A stretch of 59,161 bases of DNA from Hyphomicrobium sp. (GCF_020852195.1 NZ_JADZBI010000095.1:1-59161); one strand, 5' to 3'; positions 51,015 through 58,955 are shown, counted from the stretch's first letter. Numbers and translations are program-made. Notes: a model not told the origin generated them from the letters alone.

Positions 51015-51932
51015 ATGAGTTGGCAGCCTTGCGATGATCCCAAGCCAGGCGATGCTGCTACGTGTGATGCGATCGAGCATATCATCGTGCCACGGGCGCG
51101 CGATCTCGGCGGCTTCGAGGTGCGTCGCGCGCTTCCCTCCGAGGCCAGACAGATGGTCGGCCCCTTCATCTTCTTCGACCAGATGGGACCGGCCGAGTTC
51201 CTCGTCGGCAACGGCATCGATGTGCGCCCGCATCCGCACATCGGCCTCGCCACCGTCACCTATCTCTTTGCCGGCGAGCTGATGCATCGCGACAGCCTTG
51301 GCACTGAGTTGGCCGTCAAGCCCGGCGAGCTGAACCTCATGTCTGCCGGGCGCGGCATCGTGCACTCCGAGCGCTCGAGCGCGGAGGCTCGCGCCGCCGG
51401 ATCGAAGCTGTACGGCATTCAGGCGTGGGCCGCCTTGCCGAAGGCGCACGAGGAGGACGCGCCGAACTTCGCCCACTACGACACCCTGGCGCTGCCGCGC
51501 ATCACGGGCGAAGGCAAGACGGTCCGCCTGATCATGGGCTCGCTCTACGGCGCGCGGTCGCCGGCGGCCTTCCCGCACGACTGCTTCTATGCCGAGGCCG
51601 TGCTGGCACCGGGCGCGGTGCTGCCGCTCGACCCGGACTACGACGAGCGGGCGGTCTACGTGGTCTCGGGCCAGGTCGACATCGCCGGGCAGTCATTCGG
51701 AGAGGGCCGGCTGCTCGTTTTCCGGCCGGGCGACCGGATCTCGATCCTCGCCACGTCCATGGCGCGCATCATGCTGGTCGGCGGCGAGCCGATGGACGGG
51801 CCGCGCCACATCTGGTGGAACTTCGTGTCCTCCTCGAAGGACCGCATCGCCGCCGCCAAGGCGGATTGGAAGGCACGGCGGTTCACGCCGGTTCCGAGCG
51901 ACTCCGAGGAGTTCATCGCGCTGCCGGAATGA
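51015..51932 (+). CDS. Pirin-family protein (bicupin)
   Basis: A 305-residue bicupin. The N-terminal cupin has the metal motif DVRPHPHIGLATVTYLFAGE near residues 74-93, and RDSLGTELAVKPGELNLMSAG and GIVHSERSS follow; the C-terminal cupin domain starts near residue 190. Pirins bind Fe and act as quercetinases or redox-sensing cofactors; the exact role here is unknown. The AGGAGGACACTG ribosome site makes the start at 51015 secure. It is transcribed alone, with phasin 107 bp downstream on the same strand. Confidence 0.9.
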   Translation: MSWQPCDDPKPGDAATCDAIEHIIVPRARDLGGFEVRRALPSEARQMVGPFIFFDQMGPAEFLVGNGIDVRPHPHIGLATVTYLFAGELMHRDSLGTELAVKPGELNLMSAGRGIVHSERSSAEARAAGSKLYGIQAWAALPKAHEEDAPNFAHYDTLALPRITGEGKTVRLIMGSLYGARSPAAFPHDCFYAEAVLAPGAVLPLDPDYDERAVYVVSGQVDIAGQSFGEGRLLVFRPGDRISILATSMARIMLVGGEPMDGPRHIWWNFVSSSKDRIAAAKADWKARRFTPVPSDSEEFIALPE

Positions 51933-52039
51933 CTTGGAGCAGGCCCGCCGGGCGGGACGAAGAAGCCGGTATGCGCAGCGCGCAATAGGCGCTACCAATA
52001 GGCCTCCCCCGACGTGGAGCACAATAGCCGGAGAAGCTT

Positions 52040-52417
52040 ATGTCCCAGAACCCGTTCGAAATCCCCCAGCAGATGCGCGATCTCGCCGAGAAGAACGTCG
52101 ATCAGGCCCGAGCGGCCTATGGACAGTTCATGGACGCGATGACGCAGGCCATGAGCTTCTGGACCAAGTCGCTGCCAGCCAACGACATGTCGTCGGGGTT
52201 CAGGGCCGTGCAGGACCGCGCGACCAAGTTCGCCAAGCAGAACGCGGAAGCGGCGTTCGCGCTGGCAAGCGACCTCGCGAGTGCCAAGGACATCCAGGAG
52301 ATCCTGGCGCATCAGAGCCGTTTTGCGCAGTCGCAGATGCAAGCCTATGCGCTGCAGGCCCAGGAGCTCGGCCGTCTGGTGGCCGAGGCCATGCAAAACC
52401 TGCAGACGAAAAAGTAG
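52040..52417 (+). CDS. Phasin-family protein
   Basis: A 125-residue helical amphipathic protein. The phasin pattern is visible in QQMRDLAEKNVDQARAAYGQ, FRAVQDRATKFAKQNAEAAF and DLASAKDIQEILAHQSRFAQ. Phasins coat polyhydroxyalkanoate granules and limit their size; in some species they are general stress chaperones. No pha genes are in the window. The GGAGAAGCTT site supports the start. A tRNA-Pro gene lies 80 bp downstream on the other strand. Confidence 0.9.
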   Translation: MSQNPFEIPQQMRDLAEKNVDQARAAYGQFMDAMTQAMSFWTKSLPANDMSSGFRAVQDRATKFAKQNAEAAFALASDLASAKDIQEILAHQSRFAQSQMQAYALQAQELGRLVAEAMQNLQTKK

Positions 52418-52497
52418 GAATGCGGATGAGCGCCGTTGCCGTGGGCCATCTCGCGGGCTCATGGGAGCGGCGCGAGTCGCGAGGTGTCTGAGGACAT

Positions 52498-52574
52498 TGG
52501 TCGGAGCGGGGAGATTCGAACTCCCGACCCCTTGCTCCCGAAGCAAGTGCGCTACCAGGCTGCGCTACGCTCCG
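52498..52574 (-). tRNA. tRNA-Pro (anticodon CGG)
   Basis: A 77-nt cloverleaf on the minus strand. Acceptor stem CGGAGCG/CGCTCCG, D arm with AGCCTGGTAGC, anticodon stem CTTGC/GCAAG with loop TTCGGGA giving anticodon CGG, T arm with GTTCGAATC, and an encoded CCA at the 3' end. Lies between the phasin and tRNA-Gln genes. Confidence 0.97.
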
Positions 52575-52784
52575 CCCGACCGCAATGTCCCTCGACGTCT
52601 CATGAAAGGCCCTCCGGCTGCCGAGTGGGGCCGAAGCGCGAGGCGGCTTTATAGCGACAGGTCCGGGGCAGGGCAAGCGATCGCAGCCTGAATTTCGTCG
52701 CGGACGAGGATTGCCGTCCGGGAACGCTCTCACTATGGTGCGGCCCCCGGCGCCCCCGCCTTGCGGCGCTGCGGGGCCGGTCAT

Positions 52785-52859
52785 TGGGGCGTAGCCAAGT
52801 GGTAAGGCAGCGGATTTTGATTCCGCCATGCGGAGGTTCGAACCCTCCCGCCCCAGCCA
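52785..52859 (+). tRNA. tRNA-Gln (anticodon TTG)
   Basis: A 75-nt cloverleaf on the plus strand. Acceptor stem TGGGGCG/CGCCCCA, anticodon stem GCGGA/TCCGC with loop TTTTGAT giving anticodon TTG, T arm with GGTTCGAACCC, and encoded CCA. A run of six Ts follows at 52861-52866 and could end transcription. The 131 bp up to the methyltransferase stop show nothing else. Confidence 0.97.
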
Positions 52860-52990
52860 GTTTTTTCAAGAGCTTAGACCGACTTCCCGTCCTTTGCCCC
52901 GCGCTCGGGCGTAAAACGGAGCGGCACGGGCTCTTGGCAACACGTGGCGGTCAGAAGGGCTCCCCGGGCTTCGTTACCTTTCATCGGGCG

Positions 52991-53764
52991 TCATACGCCG
53001 AGAAGCGTGAAATGATCGCTATCGGTGTGGATCTCGATCCTGCCGCCGCGGCGATACCGATCGAACATTTCCATGAGCGGTGGGAGCGGCATTTCAGCGA
53101 GATGATCCGCCAGGAGAAAGCGAATGATGCGCATGCGGTTCTCTTCTGTATCCGGGAACGTCAGCGTGTAGGACACCGGGTGCTTCCGGTAAGCGGCCCC
53201 CATGGCCTGAAGCGCACGTTCGACGTCCTCGGATGTATTGTAGGGAACGTCGCGTCCCAGCAGATTGAACCCGGCGATCCAGAATTCGATCAGCGCGTTG
53301 GTTCGCGCCGCAATCGCGGCCAGGAGAATGCCCGTCGGCGCCAAGGCCTGGATCAGCCGCGCCAAGGTCGTTTGGAGATCTGAAACGTAGTAGAGGGCGT
53401 GGTTCGAAAGCACGACCTCGAAGCATCCGTCGAGCCCTGGAGGCAGCCCGCTCGTTTCTGTGATGGGTGCGGACGTAAACGAAGCCAGGCGCTTTACAGC
53501 CAGGTGGCGCGCTGACACCGCAGGGTCCACGAGCGTCAAGTGCAATCGTTCGCGCGGCCAGCCTGCGAGCTCGAGAAATCGCATTGTAAACGCACCGGCG
53601 CCGCAACCGAAATCGAGCATCCTCATCGGACCGCGCGCCGGCGCGATCTCCGCGACCTGCAGCGCGTAGACGCGGGCGTCTTCCCGCGCTTCGGTCGCAT
53701 GCCGCTCGAAGAACATGTAGTCATCGGCGATGCTGTCGAAGTCCTTCGCCGCGGTCTTGCTCAC
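52991..53764 (-). CDS. Class I SAM-dependent methyltransferase
   Basis: A 257-residue methyltransferase. The SAM-binding motif I is MLDFGCGAGAFTMRFLEL near residues 49-66, acidic motif II is LTLVDPAV near 76, and FEVVLSNHALYYVSDLQTTL near 115 fits motif IV with a post-motif. No membrane segment. The substrate is unknown. The start is probably GTG at 53764 (VSKTAAKDFDSIADDY), preceded by GAGGGCACC; an ATG at 53806 adds 14 residues. It follows the membrane protein gene on the same strand by 31 bp, so they are probably co-transcribed. Confidence 0.82.
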   Translation of the reverse strand: MSKTAAKDFDSIADDYMFFERHATEAREDARVYALQVAEIAPARGPMRMLDFGCGAGAFTMRFLELAGWPRERLHLTLVDPAVSARHLAVKRLASFTSAPITETSGLPPGLDGCFEVVLSNHALYYVSDLQTTLARLIQALAPTGILLAAIAARTNALIEFWIAGFNLLGRDVPYNTSEDVERALQAMGAAYRKHPVSYTLTFPDTEENRMRIIRFLLADHLAEMPLPPLMEMFDRYRRGGRIEIHTDSDHFTLLGV

Positions 53765-53795
53765 GGTGCCCTCGCTGCTGTGATGAGTGCCAGCC

Positions 53796-54452
53796 TCACC
53801 CCGCACTCCCGCTGAAATGGACGATGGCGAGGTTCGCCGCGGCGAGCAGCGCGACGATCACGGCCAGGCGGTAAAGGCGCAGGTGGAACTCCCTGTGGCC
53901 GATGAAGTCGCCGGCGAAGTAGCCGACCGTGACCAGAACCGCGAAGGCATACTTTCCAATCTCCTTGCTGCCCATGACGATCAGAGCGCTCGCCTCGTCC
54001 AAGCCGCCGCTGTCGAGCAGGAAGATGATGCAAAGGGCCGCGAAGACCAGCATGCTCGGCCACGTCTGGTCGTCGAAGAAGCGACCGGCGCGGATGGGCT
54101 CCAGCGGCTTGCCGGCGAGACGGGCCGAGATGCGCGCGCCCACGCCGAGCAGCGCCATGAAGGCCGAGACGTTGAGCGCCGCGATGATGTGCGGGTGGAC
54201 GCCGATGCCGACGAGGTCGAGCGGCGGCCGCCAGAGCGTGTAGATCAGCTCCTGCCATCGCGCGAGCACGAGCGAGAGCTGCGGCGCGACCGGCATGACG
54301 TTGGCAAGCTGGGCAAGCACGGTCAGCGCAGCGCCGCTCAAGGCAAAGAGGGCGATGCATTCGCGCTTGAGCCACGCGAGGAGGGGGCTGCGCGGTGCGG
54401 CGCCCGGCGCGGTAACGGTCGGTCGGCGCTGAATGCGGTGTCGCTCGCTCAC
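53796..54452 (-). CDS. Integral membrane protein of unknown function
   Basis: A 218-residue protein with about five hydrophobic helices (for example ALFALSGAALTVLAQLANV near residue 33, ALNVSAFMALLGVGARISA near 87 and MLVFAALCIIFLLDSGG near 127). It contains a conserved-looking SKEIGKYAFAVLVTVGYFAG segment and a HREFHLRLYRLAVIVALLA tail. No family is recognised. The start is likely GTG at 54452 (VSERHRIQRRP), preceded by GGGGACATCC; the longer frame is less credible. It precedes the methyltransferase gene. The small RNA at 54587-54690 ends 135 bp upstream on the same strand. Confidence 0.65.
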   Translation of the reverse strand: MSERHRIQRRPTVTAPGAAPRSPLLAWLKRECIALFALSGAALTVLAQLANVMPVAPQLSLVLARWQELIYTLWRPPLDLVGIGVHPHIIAALNVSAFMALLGVGARISARLAGKPLEPIRAGRFFDDQTWPSMLVFAALCIIFLLDSGGLDEASALIVMGSKEIGKYAFAVLVTVGYFAGDFIGHREFHLRLYRLAVIVALLAAANLAIVHFSGSAG

Positions 54453-54586
54453 GGATGTCCCCGTACGGCATCTTCGGCGATCATAGCCAGCGCACGTGTT
54501 CTTGTCTCTTTCGGCGCCGCGACATCGATCGTGCGTCGTGCTGGAAGGCACCGGAGCCTGCAGCTAGTATCCTCGCCGTCGGATGC

Positions 54587-54690
54587 AAATAGAAAGTCCC
54601 GAAGCGCAGGGCTTCGGGACTGATACCGGACCACAGGGGAGACGTCCGGCGGAACGACTCTGAGGAATGGGGAGGAACGATGGAGTCGTC
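54587..54690 (-). ncRNA. Predicted FNR/FixK-activated small RNA with C-rich loops
   Basis: A ~104-nt RNA with no coding capacity of note. Hairpin 1: ACGACTC/GAGTCGT (54654-54660 with 54683-54689) with a 22-nt loop holding UUCCUCCCC. Hairpin 2: CCGGAC/GTCCGG (54626-54631 with 54644-54649) with loop GTCTCCCCTGTG. Hairpin 3: AGTCCCGAAGC/GCTTCGGGACT (54595-54605 with 54611-54621), 11 bp perfect, followed by TTTCTATTTG, an intrinsic terminator. C-rich loops complementary to Shine-Dalgarno sequences and a terminator hairpin are typical of alphaproteobacterial regulatory sRNAs such as the ar14 family; membership is not established. The start is set by the FNR box spacing. Confidence 0.65.
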
Positions 54691-54696
54691 GCATGC

Positions 54697-54738
54697 ATGA
54701 AAGCCCGGAACGGTGTGGTGAAGCTTGATCTCAATCAA
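54697..54738 (-). promoter_or_regulatory. Class II FNR/FixK-dependent promoter of the small RNA
   Basis: TTGATTGAGATCAA (54738-54725), a perfect TTGATnnnnATCAA palindrome as bound by FNR, FixK and FnrL. Its centre lies 41.5 bp upstream of 54690. A -10 box TTTCAT (54702-54697) sits exactly at -12 to -7 from that start, matching 4 of 6 consensus bases. The plus-strand direction has no fitting -10 box. This geometry is the standard for activation at low oxygen. Confidence 0.6.
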
Positions 54739-54797
54739 TAGTCTCGGATCTTGTGCGTCCGGTCCGGTGCCGCAGCGCCCGGAAGGGCCGTGAACGC

Positions 54798-55523
54798 ATG
54801 ACCGTTGTGCTCGTTCACGGCGTCCCGGACACGGCTGAGGTGTGGTCACGGCTCGCGCCCCTGCTCGCCGCCGATGAGATTGCCGTGCTGTCTCTGCCGG
54901 GCTTCGGCCGCGAATGCCCTCCGGAGTTCCAAGCCACCAAGGAGGACTATCTCGCCTGGCTGGTGGCGGCGCTTGAGGCCGTGCCCACCCCGCGCGATGT
55001 CGTCGCCCACGACTGGGGCTCGACCCTCACGATGCGCGTCCTTTGTGTGCGCCCGGACCTGATCCGGAGCTGGGTCGGCGGCGGCGCACCCTTCACGGCG
55101 GATTACACGTGGCATCCGACGGCCCGCCTCTGGCAGACTCCGGGCGCGGGCGAGAAGGCCATGCAGCGCCTCTCGCCGGAGCTTGCTGCCGACATGCTGG
55201 CGCGCGCCGGGCTCTCCGCGGTCGACGCACGCGAGACGGCCGGCCGCATCGACGCGCGCATGAAGGACTGCATCCTCCGCCTCTACCGTTCCGGCCGGGA
55301 CGTGTTCCGCTAATGGGGAGCGGATCTGCCGCGCATTACGGCGCCCGGTCTCGTGCTGTGGGGCGAGCGCGACGCCTACGCGGCACCCGAATACGCGGAC
55401 CGCATCGGCGCCGTCACCGGGGCCCGTGTGGTGCGGCTCGATTGCGGACACTGGTGGCAGCGCGAGCGACCGGAGGCGTCGGCGGAAGCCTTTGCCGCGT
55501 TCTGGGGCGGCATCGAGCACTGA
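54798..55523 (+). pseudogene. Alpha/beta hydrolase interrupted by an in-frame stop
   Basis: The frame starts at 54798 (MTVVLVHGVPDTAEVWSRL) and reads as an epoxide hydrolase/dehalogenase-like enzyme with the nucleophile motif VAHDWGSTLTMR near residue 72. A TAA at 55311-55313 stops it after 171 residues. The same frame continues directly with WGADLPRITAPGLVLWGERD, then CGHWWQRERPEASAEAFAAF, and ends TGA at 55521-55523. The catalytic Asp and His are in this second part, so the truncated protein would be inactive. One base change (for example GAA to TAA) explains it. A sequencing error or recent mutation cannot be distinguished here. Confidence 0.8.
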
Positions 55524-55600
55524 TCGCCGCCCGTCATTTGTCTTGGCGCCGGCGAGGGAGTATCGTCCCCCGACGTCTCAGCGTCACGAGGATGTGTGCC

Positions 55601-55867
55601 ATGGGTAAGAAGAAGGCAGGAAAGGGCGAGCGGCTCGATCGCATTCTGTCCGAGCTCAAGAAGCTCAAGGGCGAGCTCAAATCGCTTAGCGAGCAGCAGG
55701 CGGAGCTGGCGCAAAAGCTCGACAAGCTGACCGCGCCCAAAGGCACGCGTCGTCCTGCACGCAAGCCCGCGCGGAAGAGTGCGAAGCCGGCCCCCGCGGC
55801 GCGCAAAGGGGCTGCCGCACCGAAGCGTCCGGTGCTCGTTCCGTCGCCGAGCAGCGCGGCCGGCTAG
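55601..55867 (+). CDS. Small coiled-coil protein with Lys/Ala/Pro-rich tail
   Basis: An 88-residue protein. Residues ~8-45 form a charged coiled coil (LDRILSELKKLKGELKSLSE, then QAELAQKLDKL); the rest is a basic, low-complexity tail (RRPARKPARKSAKPAPAARK) like histone H1-type or DNA-binding tails. The start at 55601 has a GAGG site 7 bp upstream; ATG at 55592 is an alternative. No family is recognised. It follows the broken hydrolase by 77 bp. Confidence 0.65.
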   Translation: MGKKKAGKGERLDRILSELKKLKGELKSLSEQQAELAQKLDKLTAPKGTRRPARKPARKSAKPAPAARKGAAAPKRPVLVPSPSSAAG

Positions 55868-55906
55868 GCTACTTCCGAAGTATTGAGCACGAAGGCGTCG
55901 ACGAAG

Positions 55907-56155
55907 CTACGCCGCGATCGGAGCGGGCGCGCGTCGGCTGCGTCCAATGCGGCGCCACGTCATGAATGGGCGGATCTCGGTCACCTGTCCATCCGAGAGC
56001 CGGGCAAGCGGCCACGTGCCGTGCTCGCAGGCGACAACGCACGCTTGAATCCATTTCTCCACGACGTCCTCGCCGCGGCCGTCCGCTGGACGCCACAGGC
56101 GATATTTGATCTCGACGATGTCACCCGGCTCGAGGGCGTCGAGGGTCAAGGACAT
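55907..56155 (-). CDS. Small hypothetical protein
   Basis: An 82-residue protein with LDALEPGDIVEIKYRLWRPA near the start and WIQACVVACEHGTWPLARLS in the middle, and a basic C-terminus (RRIGRSRRAPAP). It looks like a small beta-rich domain. No family is recognised. The start at 56155 has an AGGAGCGGCGCA ribosome site; the longer upstream frame (to 56350) is unlikely. It is convergent with the coiled-coil gene. Confidence 0.6.
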   Translation of the reverse strand: MSLTLDALEPGDIVEIKYRLWRPADGRGEDVVEKWIQACVVACEHGTWPLARLSDGQVTEIRPFMTWRRIGRSRRAPAPIAA

Positions 56156-56445
56156 TGCGCCGCTCCTGAACTGTTGCTCCGCATTTTGAGTCGCACGATA
56201 GCCGTGGAGCATCTCAGTTCTTTGGCATCTTCGGGGCGAGAATGAGCACGGCGGCGCGTCCCGCGCTCCTGAAATTTTCCGCAAAGCTTTTCGGGCCACG
56301 CATGCGTTCCCTGCGCAAAGCTCCGTCATACGGACCTCTGCGTCCAACATTATAGTTTCATGACACAGATGCGCGGCGAAATGGCGCCGCGCACGCTCGG
56401 GATCCGGCGTTGACGCAGGTCAGCCGGCGCCTGCTAGAGTGATCG

Positions 56446-56532
56446 CGTCCCTGCTCGTCGATCGACGCACTCGGGCAAACACTTCTCCCGCAGACTTGGA
56501 AGGGGGCGCTTCGTGCGTCCCCTTTTCTTTTT
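56446..56532 (+). ncRNA. Possible small RNA or attenuated leader upstream of hpnI
   Basis: A TTGACG box (56410-56415) and TAGAGT (56435-56440, spacer 19) precede a ~90-nt stretch with three hairpins: GCGTC/GACGC (56445-56449 with 56464-56468), CGGG/CCCG (56472-56475 with 56487-56490) and a terminator AAGGGGGCGC/GCGTCCCCTT (56500-56509 with 56515-56524, one G-T pair), followed by TTCTTTTT. It ends 138 bp before the hpnI start, so it could be either an independent RNA or a leader that is terminated early. Nothing else is seen between 56156 and 56670. Confidence 0.35.
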
Positions 56533-56670
56533 CCCGCCGCGGGTTTGGCCGCATTGCTCCGTGCCTGCATCGTCCGTTATCGAACCGTCACGCGAGTGTC
56601 ATCCGCCTGTTACGTGAATCCTCGAAGGACTCCCCCTTACGGCGCTTGGCGAGGAGATCGCGAACCAGTG

Positions 56671-57804
56671 ATGGAATGGGCAGCCCTTGTATTCCTCGTG
56701 CTCGCGACGCTGGTCCATGTGGCGTCGGCGGCGATCTCGATCTGGCGCATTCGCGGACACCGCGCGTCACCTCCGGATCCTGAGCAAACGCTTCCCCCAG
56801 TCTCGATCATCCGACCCGTCTGCGGCCTCGACCCGTTCGACGAGCTGACGCTCCGCTCCACGTTCACGCTCGACCATCCCGGTCTCGAGCTGCTCTTCTG
56901 CTCCGCGCGCGACCGCGACGCTGCTGTACCTCTGGTACGCCGCCTGATCGCGGAGCACCCGCATGTGGATGCACGCCTCTTGATCGGCGACGACAAGAGC
57001 ACGCCGAACCCAAAGCTCAACAACGTCATCAAGGGCTGGGCCGCCGCGCGCCACTCCTGGATCGTCATCGCGGACAGCAACGTCCTGATGCCGCCGAACT
57101 ACGTGGCGCAGCTCATGGCGGAGATGCAGGGTGACACTGCGCTCGTGTGCTCGCCGCCCGTCGGCAGCCGCCCGCTCGGCTTCTGGGCCGAGGTCGAGTG
57201 CGCGTTCCTCAACACCTATCAGGCGCGCTGGCAGCTCGCGGCCGACACGGTCGGCTTCGGCTTTGCACAAGGCAAGTCCATGCTGTGGCGGCGCGAGGTG
57301 CTCGACGCCGCCGGCGGCATTCGTGCGCTGGGCATCGAGGTGGCGGAGGATGCCGCCGCGACCAAGATCGTGAGAGGCGAGGGATACCGCGTGCGCCTCG
57401 TGGGTGCGCCGTTCGAGCAGCCGCTCGGCACGCGCAGCCGCCGCCAGGTCCTCGACCGCCAGATCCGCTGGGCCAGGCTGCGGCGCGCGACGTTCCCGCT
57501 CTGCTATGCGCCCGAGGTGCTGACCGCCAGCGTGGCGCCGATGTGCGCCGCCGTACTTGCGGCCCCGCTGCTCGATCTCGACGCCGCCGTTGCCGCGGGC
57601 CTCGTCGCGACCCTCTGGTTCGGCACCGAAGCCGTGCTCGCGAAGGCTGCGGGCTGGCACCTGAGCCTCGTCTCTCCTGTGGCTTGGCTGGTGCGCGACC
57701 TTTCGCTGCCGGTGGTATGGCTCGAAGGCTGGATCGGCGACGGCTTCACCTGGCGCGGCAACGACATGACCGTCGCAGAGCCCGCCGAGCAGGGGCAGGC
57801 ATAG
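56671..57804 (+). CDS. hpnI: Glycosyltransferase, hopanoid-type (HpnI-like, GT21)
   Basis: A 377-residue membrane glycosyltransferase like ceramide glucosyltransferase. An N-terminal helix (WAALVFLVLATLVHVASAAI) is followed by the GT-A domain with SIIRPVCGLDPFDELTLRST near 45, the metal/sugar-binding Asp in IVIADSNVLMPPNYVAQLM near 134, and the (Q/R)XXRW motif in DRQIRWARLRR near 265, with two or three C-terminal helices. In hopanoid producers HpnI adds N-acetylglucosamine to bacteriohopanetetrol; the ceramide alternative cannot be excluded by sequence alone. The ATG at 56671 has GAGGAG 14 bp upstream, GTG at 56668 is an alternative. No other hpn genes are in the window. Confidence 0.82.
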   Translation: MEWAALVFLVLATLVHVASAAISIWRIRGHRASPPDPEQTLPPVSIIRPVCGLDPFDELTLRSTFTLDHPGLELLFCSARDRDAAVPLVRRLIAEHPHVDARLLIGDDKSTPNPKLNNVIKGWAAARHSWIVIADSNVLMPPNYVAQLMAEMQGDTALVCSPPVGSRPLGFWAEVECAFLNTYQARWQLAADTVGFGFAQGKSMLWRREVLDAAGGIRALGIEVAEDAAATKIVRGEGYRVRLVGAPFEQPLGTRSRRQVLDRQIRWARLRRATFPLCYAPEVLTASVAPMCAAVLAAPLLDLDAAVAAGLVATLWFGTEAVLAKAAGWHLSLVSPVAWLVRDLSLPVVWLEGWIGDGFTWRGNDMTVAEPAEQGQA

Positions 57805-57813
57805 CCCGCCTCG

Positions 57814-57964
57814 TGTCATCCCGGAAACGCGAAGGCGAGAGCCGGAGCGTTATCCGGGAGCCAGCGCAAAGATTGCGCCGAAGGCGCACCGAAAATATAG
57901 CGATAGAATCTTCTGCTGGGTCCCGGCTCTGCGCTCCGCTGCGCGTCGCTTGGCCGGGATGACA
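57814..57964. repeat. MITE-like element with terminal inverted repeats, family B copy 2
   Basis: A 151-bp relative of 49104-49252. Starts TGTCATCCCGG, has AGCCGGAGCG, CCAGCGCAAAGATTGCGCC and AATATAGCG in the centre, GCTGGGTCCCGG, and ends TCGCTTGGCCGGGATGACA. It begins 9 bp after the hpnI stop and ends 7 bp before the queF stop, between two convergent genes. Confidence 0.8.
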
Positions 57965-57971
57965 GGTAGAG

Positions 57972-58433
57972 CTAGCCACGCCCCCGATACGGCGCCACGC
58001 CCTGGTCAGGGAGCCAGACGCCGGCAGGCAGCTTGCCCGTCTGCCAGAACACGTCGATAGGGATGCCGCCGCGCGGATACCAATAGCCGCCGATGCGTAA
58101 GAAGGTCGGCTCGAGCAGCGCCGCAACACGCTTGCCGATGGCGACCGTGCAGTCCTCGTGGAACGCGCCGTGGTTGCGGAACGAGGCGAGGTAGAGCTTG
58201 AGCGACTTGCTCTCGACCAGCCAGTCGGCCGGCACGTAGTCGATGACGAGGTGCGCGAAGTCCGGCTGCCCCGTGACCGGGCACAGCGACGTGAACTCCG
58301 GCGCCGTGAAGCGCGCGACGTAGGTCGTGTCGGAATGCGGGTTGGCGACACGTTCGAGAATGGCCTTGTCGGGGCTCTCGGGGATCGGCGCCGCGCCGCC
58401 CAGAAGCGTGATGCCCGTCGTCTCGCGACCCAT
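57972..58433 (-). CDS. queF: NADPH-dependent 7-cyano-7-deazaguanine reductase
   Basis: Reduces preQ0 to preQ1 in queuosine synthesis (cytoplasm). The 153-residue unimodular enzyme has the catalytic Cys in [20 protein letters not shown] near residue 51 and the NADPH-binding [20 protein letters not shown] near 74-93. A second Cys (HEDCTVAIG) is typical. It is the last gene of the queE-queD-queF set, with 20 bp after queD. Length fits the short (type I) QueF. Confidence 0.94.
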   Translation of the reverse strand: MGRETTGITLLGGAAPIPESPDKAILERVANPHSDTTYVARFTAPEFTSLCPVTGQPDFAHLVIDYVPADWLVESKSLKLYLASFRNHGAFHEDCTVAIGKRVAALLEPTFLRIGGYWYPRGGIPIDVFWQTGKLPAGVWLPDQGVAPYRGRG

Positions 58434-58453
58434 GATGCTCTCCCGCTAACCCG

Positions 58454-58840
58454 CTACTCGGCGGCCAGCCGCTTCGGCTCGACGCTGCCGGTATAGATGC
58501 AGCCCTCGTGGCAGCTGTCGCGCGCGACGTGGATCTCGGCGAGCCCCGGCACGCGGTTCTGCAGGCGGTTCCAGAGCCACATGGAGATACGCTCAAGCGT
58601 CGGCATCTCGAGCCCCTCGACCTCGTTCAGGAGGCGGTGGTCGAGCGCGTCGTGGGCTTCCGCGATGGCGGCCGCGAGGTCGTCGAAATGGAACACGAGG
58701 CCGGTATCCGGCTTCGGCTCGCCGTCGATGACGACGCGCACGCGGAACGAGTGGCCGTGGATCCGCGAATTCGGGTGACCCGGCGGAGCGGACGGCAGGA
58801 AGTGCGCCGCCTCGAACAGGAATTCTTTGTAGATGCGCAT
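58454..58840 (-). CDS. queD: QueD/PTPS-family protein without the usual catalytic Cys
   Basis: 6-carboxytetrahydropterin synthase-like, 128 residues, the step before QueE. Zinc histidines are in FEAAHFLP and RIHGHSFRVRV, and DALDHRLLNEVEGLEMPTLE and CHEGCIYTG are present. In classical QueD the motif is CxxxHGH; here the sequence is GHPNSRIHGHS, so the Cys is replaced by Asn. The downstream SCHEGC keeps two cysteines. The family N-terminus begins at 58840 (MRIYKEFLFEAAHF); ATG at 58876 is the alternative. Placed between queE and queF, so queuosine context is clear. Confidence 0.85.
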   Translation of the reverse strand: MRIYKEFLFEAAHFLPSAPPGHPNSRIHGHSFRVRVVIDGEPKPDTGLVFHFDDLAAAIAEAHDALDHRLLNEVEGLEMPTLERISMWLWNRLQNRVPGLAEIHVARDSCHEGCIYTGSVEPKRLAAE

Positions 58841-58955
58841 GGCGGTGACATAGGGGATTTCGGCCTTGAGCGCCATCCCCAGGGGTGAGACAGCGGGCAG
58901 CAGGCGACGGTTAAGGAGCGCCCACCGCTGCTGGCCGCCCACTACCCGTTGCCTT

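Noticed and set aside
55311-55313. Programmed readthrough or recoding at the TAA in the hydrolase
   Set aside because: TAA is not known to be recoded in bacteria in this way, and there is no frameshift or downstream structure to suggest it. A simple nonsense mutation is the plain reading.
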